21,161 bases of DNA from an uncultured Chthoniobacterales bacterium (lineage in GTDB: Bacteria > Verrucomicrobiota > Verrucomicrobiia > Chthoniobacterales > CAKUMP01): the NCBI GenBank assembly GCA_934667795.1, contig CAKUMP010000011.1, forward strand, positions 1 through 21,161. The letters are read 5' to 3'. Below the pieces are notes generated by a model. It searched no databases and had not been told where the DNA came from. It was given only the letters and a program-made list of their open reading frames with translations. Below are positions 20,547-21,161 of the stretch, one piece after another (the first letter of the stretch is position 1; the number at the start of each line of letters is the position of its first letter). Both the position numbers and the translations under genes were made by a program.

Positions 20547-21161
20547 TGCGGCGTGCCAAGGCTGCGCCTGTTCCTGCTAGCAGCAGGAGCAATGCGGTAC
20601 CGGGTTCAGGAACTGCGGAAACCGTAATCTGGAATGCGGTCAGGTCGTTCAATGCGCCGTAGGTCTGATTTGTCACGATCGCATAATCGAATGTGTACAT
20701 GGACAGAGCACCGATTCCTGCCACAGTGATTCCGTCGAGATCACCCAGAATATCTCCCTGGGTAAACATCACGTTAAAGGAATCACCCACTTCTGGAAGG
20801 AATTCATTCCAGCTATCCTGCAGGAAGCTTGCGCCTGTACCGATCGTAATATTTCCACCGAAGAGCAACTGATCGAACTGTCCTGCTACCGGGGATGTAT
20901 AGGTGCCAGATCCGCCAGTAATTCCACCGAGTTCCAGAACCAATGCGCCTTCAATGGAATAAGCACCACTGCTATAGCTGGCTCCTGGAGAGAATCCGGG
21001 GCGGTGAGTTCCTCCTGCCAGAACCTGGGTTAATCCATCTACCGAGAGTGCCCCGGCTAATGTTCCACCTGCTCCTACCGTCACATCTCCGCTGGTTCCT
21101 CCGGTTCCGGTTAATACCCCCTGATTCACCACAAAGTCTGCCGTGTTTGCATTCGAGGACA
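20536..21161 (-). CDS. PEP-CTERM, autotransporter-like protein (5' end outside window)
   Basis: The C-terminal part of an exported protein; the frame stays open to the window edge (reading SSNANTADFVVNQGVLTGTGG), so the start is missing and a GTG at 21132 is not the true one. The visible about 208 residues are Gly/Thr/Ser-rich with short repeats (GTLAGALSVDG, VLAGGTHRPGFSPGAS), as in autotransporter-associated beta-strand repeat proteins of Verrucomicrobiota. HRPGFSPG is a common sequence just before the end of the beta-helix. The C-terminus is a PEP-CTERM tail: AVPEPGTALLLLLAGTGAAL followed by ARRKDS. It is probably secreted and sorted by an exosortase. The final D-S-stop is encoded by a TTGACAG-type repeat array. 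Confidence 0.82.
   Translation of the reverse strand, partial: SSNANTADFVVNQGVLTGTGGTSGDVTVGAGGTLAGALSVDGLTQVLAGGTHRPGFSPGASYSSGAYSIEGALVLELGGITGGSGTYTSPVAGQFDQLLFGGNITIGTGASFLQDSWNEFLPEVGDSFNVMFTQGDILGDLDGITVAGIGALSMYTFDYAIVTNQTYGALNDLTAFQITVSAVPEPGTALLLLLAGTGAALARRKDS

Overview
The window most likely comes from the chromosome of a Verrucomicrobiota (or close PVC-group) bacterium. Two proteins end in PEP-CTERM sorting tails, and the regulator is a GntR-headed, LacI-bodied chimera. The gene mix also fits: a BNR/sialidase-like protein, a neutral-ceramidase-like protein, an M55 peptidase and a GH20-like barrel. The spacers are full of short palindromic and heptameric repeats. This assignment is inference from gene content; there is no rRNA or other marker gene.

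Layout. (1) About 1-5843, + strand: a complete-order Mrp cation/proton antiporter operon, mrpA (5' end cut by the window) through mrpG, tightly packed and largely overlapping. Riboflavin synthase (ribE) follows 15 nt later. (2) 6488-7104: a HigB/HigA toxin-antitoxin pair. The toxin N-terminus looks frameshifted, and a palindrome lies between the two genes. (3) 11623-7180, - strand: a likely operon of a secreted PEP-CTERM protein, a cytosolic BNR/sialidase-like protein and a large lipoprotein resembling alpha/alpha-toroid polysaccharide lyases. Divergent from it is the GntR/LacI regulator (11858-12949). (4) 13024-15123, + strand: a ceramidase-like and a DppA-like protein, both without signal peptides and with intact metal sites. 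(5) 17248-15262, - strand: a DapA-family lyase/aldolase and two paralogous 173-residue Cys/His-rich proteins, all joined by ATGA overlaps. (6) 17249-17959: an operator, palindromic repeats and a Fic remnant, then a GH20-like barrel protein (17960-18859). (7) 19222-20155: a membrane rhodanese divergent from an ArsR regulator. (8) 20536-21161: the 3' part of a PEP-CTERM, autotransporter-like protein.

The most interesting regulatory signal is a 25-bp dyad found upstream of both - strand operons (11704-11728 and 17292-17316). It ties the PEP-CTERM/sialidase/lipoprotein operon to the DapA/Cys-His operon, probably through the GntR/LacI protein encoded beside the first site. A reasonable reading is a glycan-scavenging regulon: extracellular depolymerisation by the lipoprotein, cytosolic processing by the BNR protein, and cleavage of a 2-keto acid sugar by the DapA-type enzyme. 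The substrate (sialic acid, uronate or other) cannot be fixed from sequence alone.

The other unusual pattern is at gene ends. Three genes take their stop codon from tandem TTGACAG-type heptamers in the matching orientation, and a fourth stops at the edge of a TTAGTAA-type heptamer array. No tRNA, rRNA, CRISPR array or intact insertion sequence was seen.
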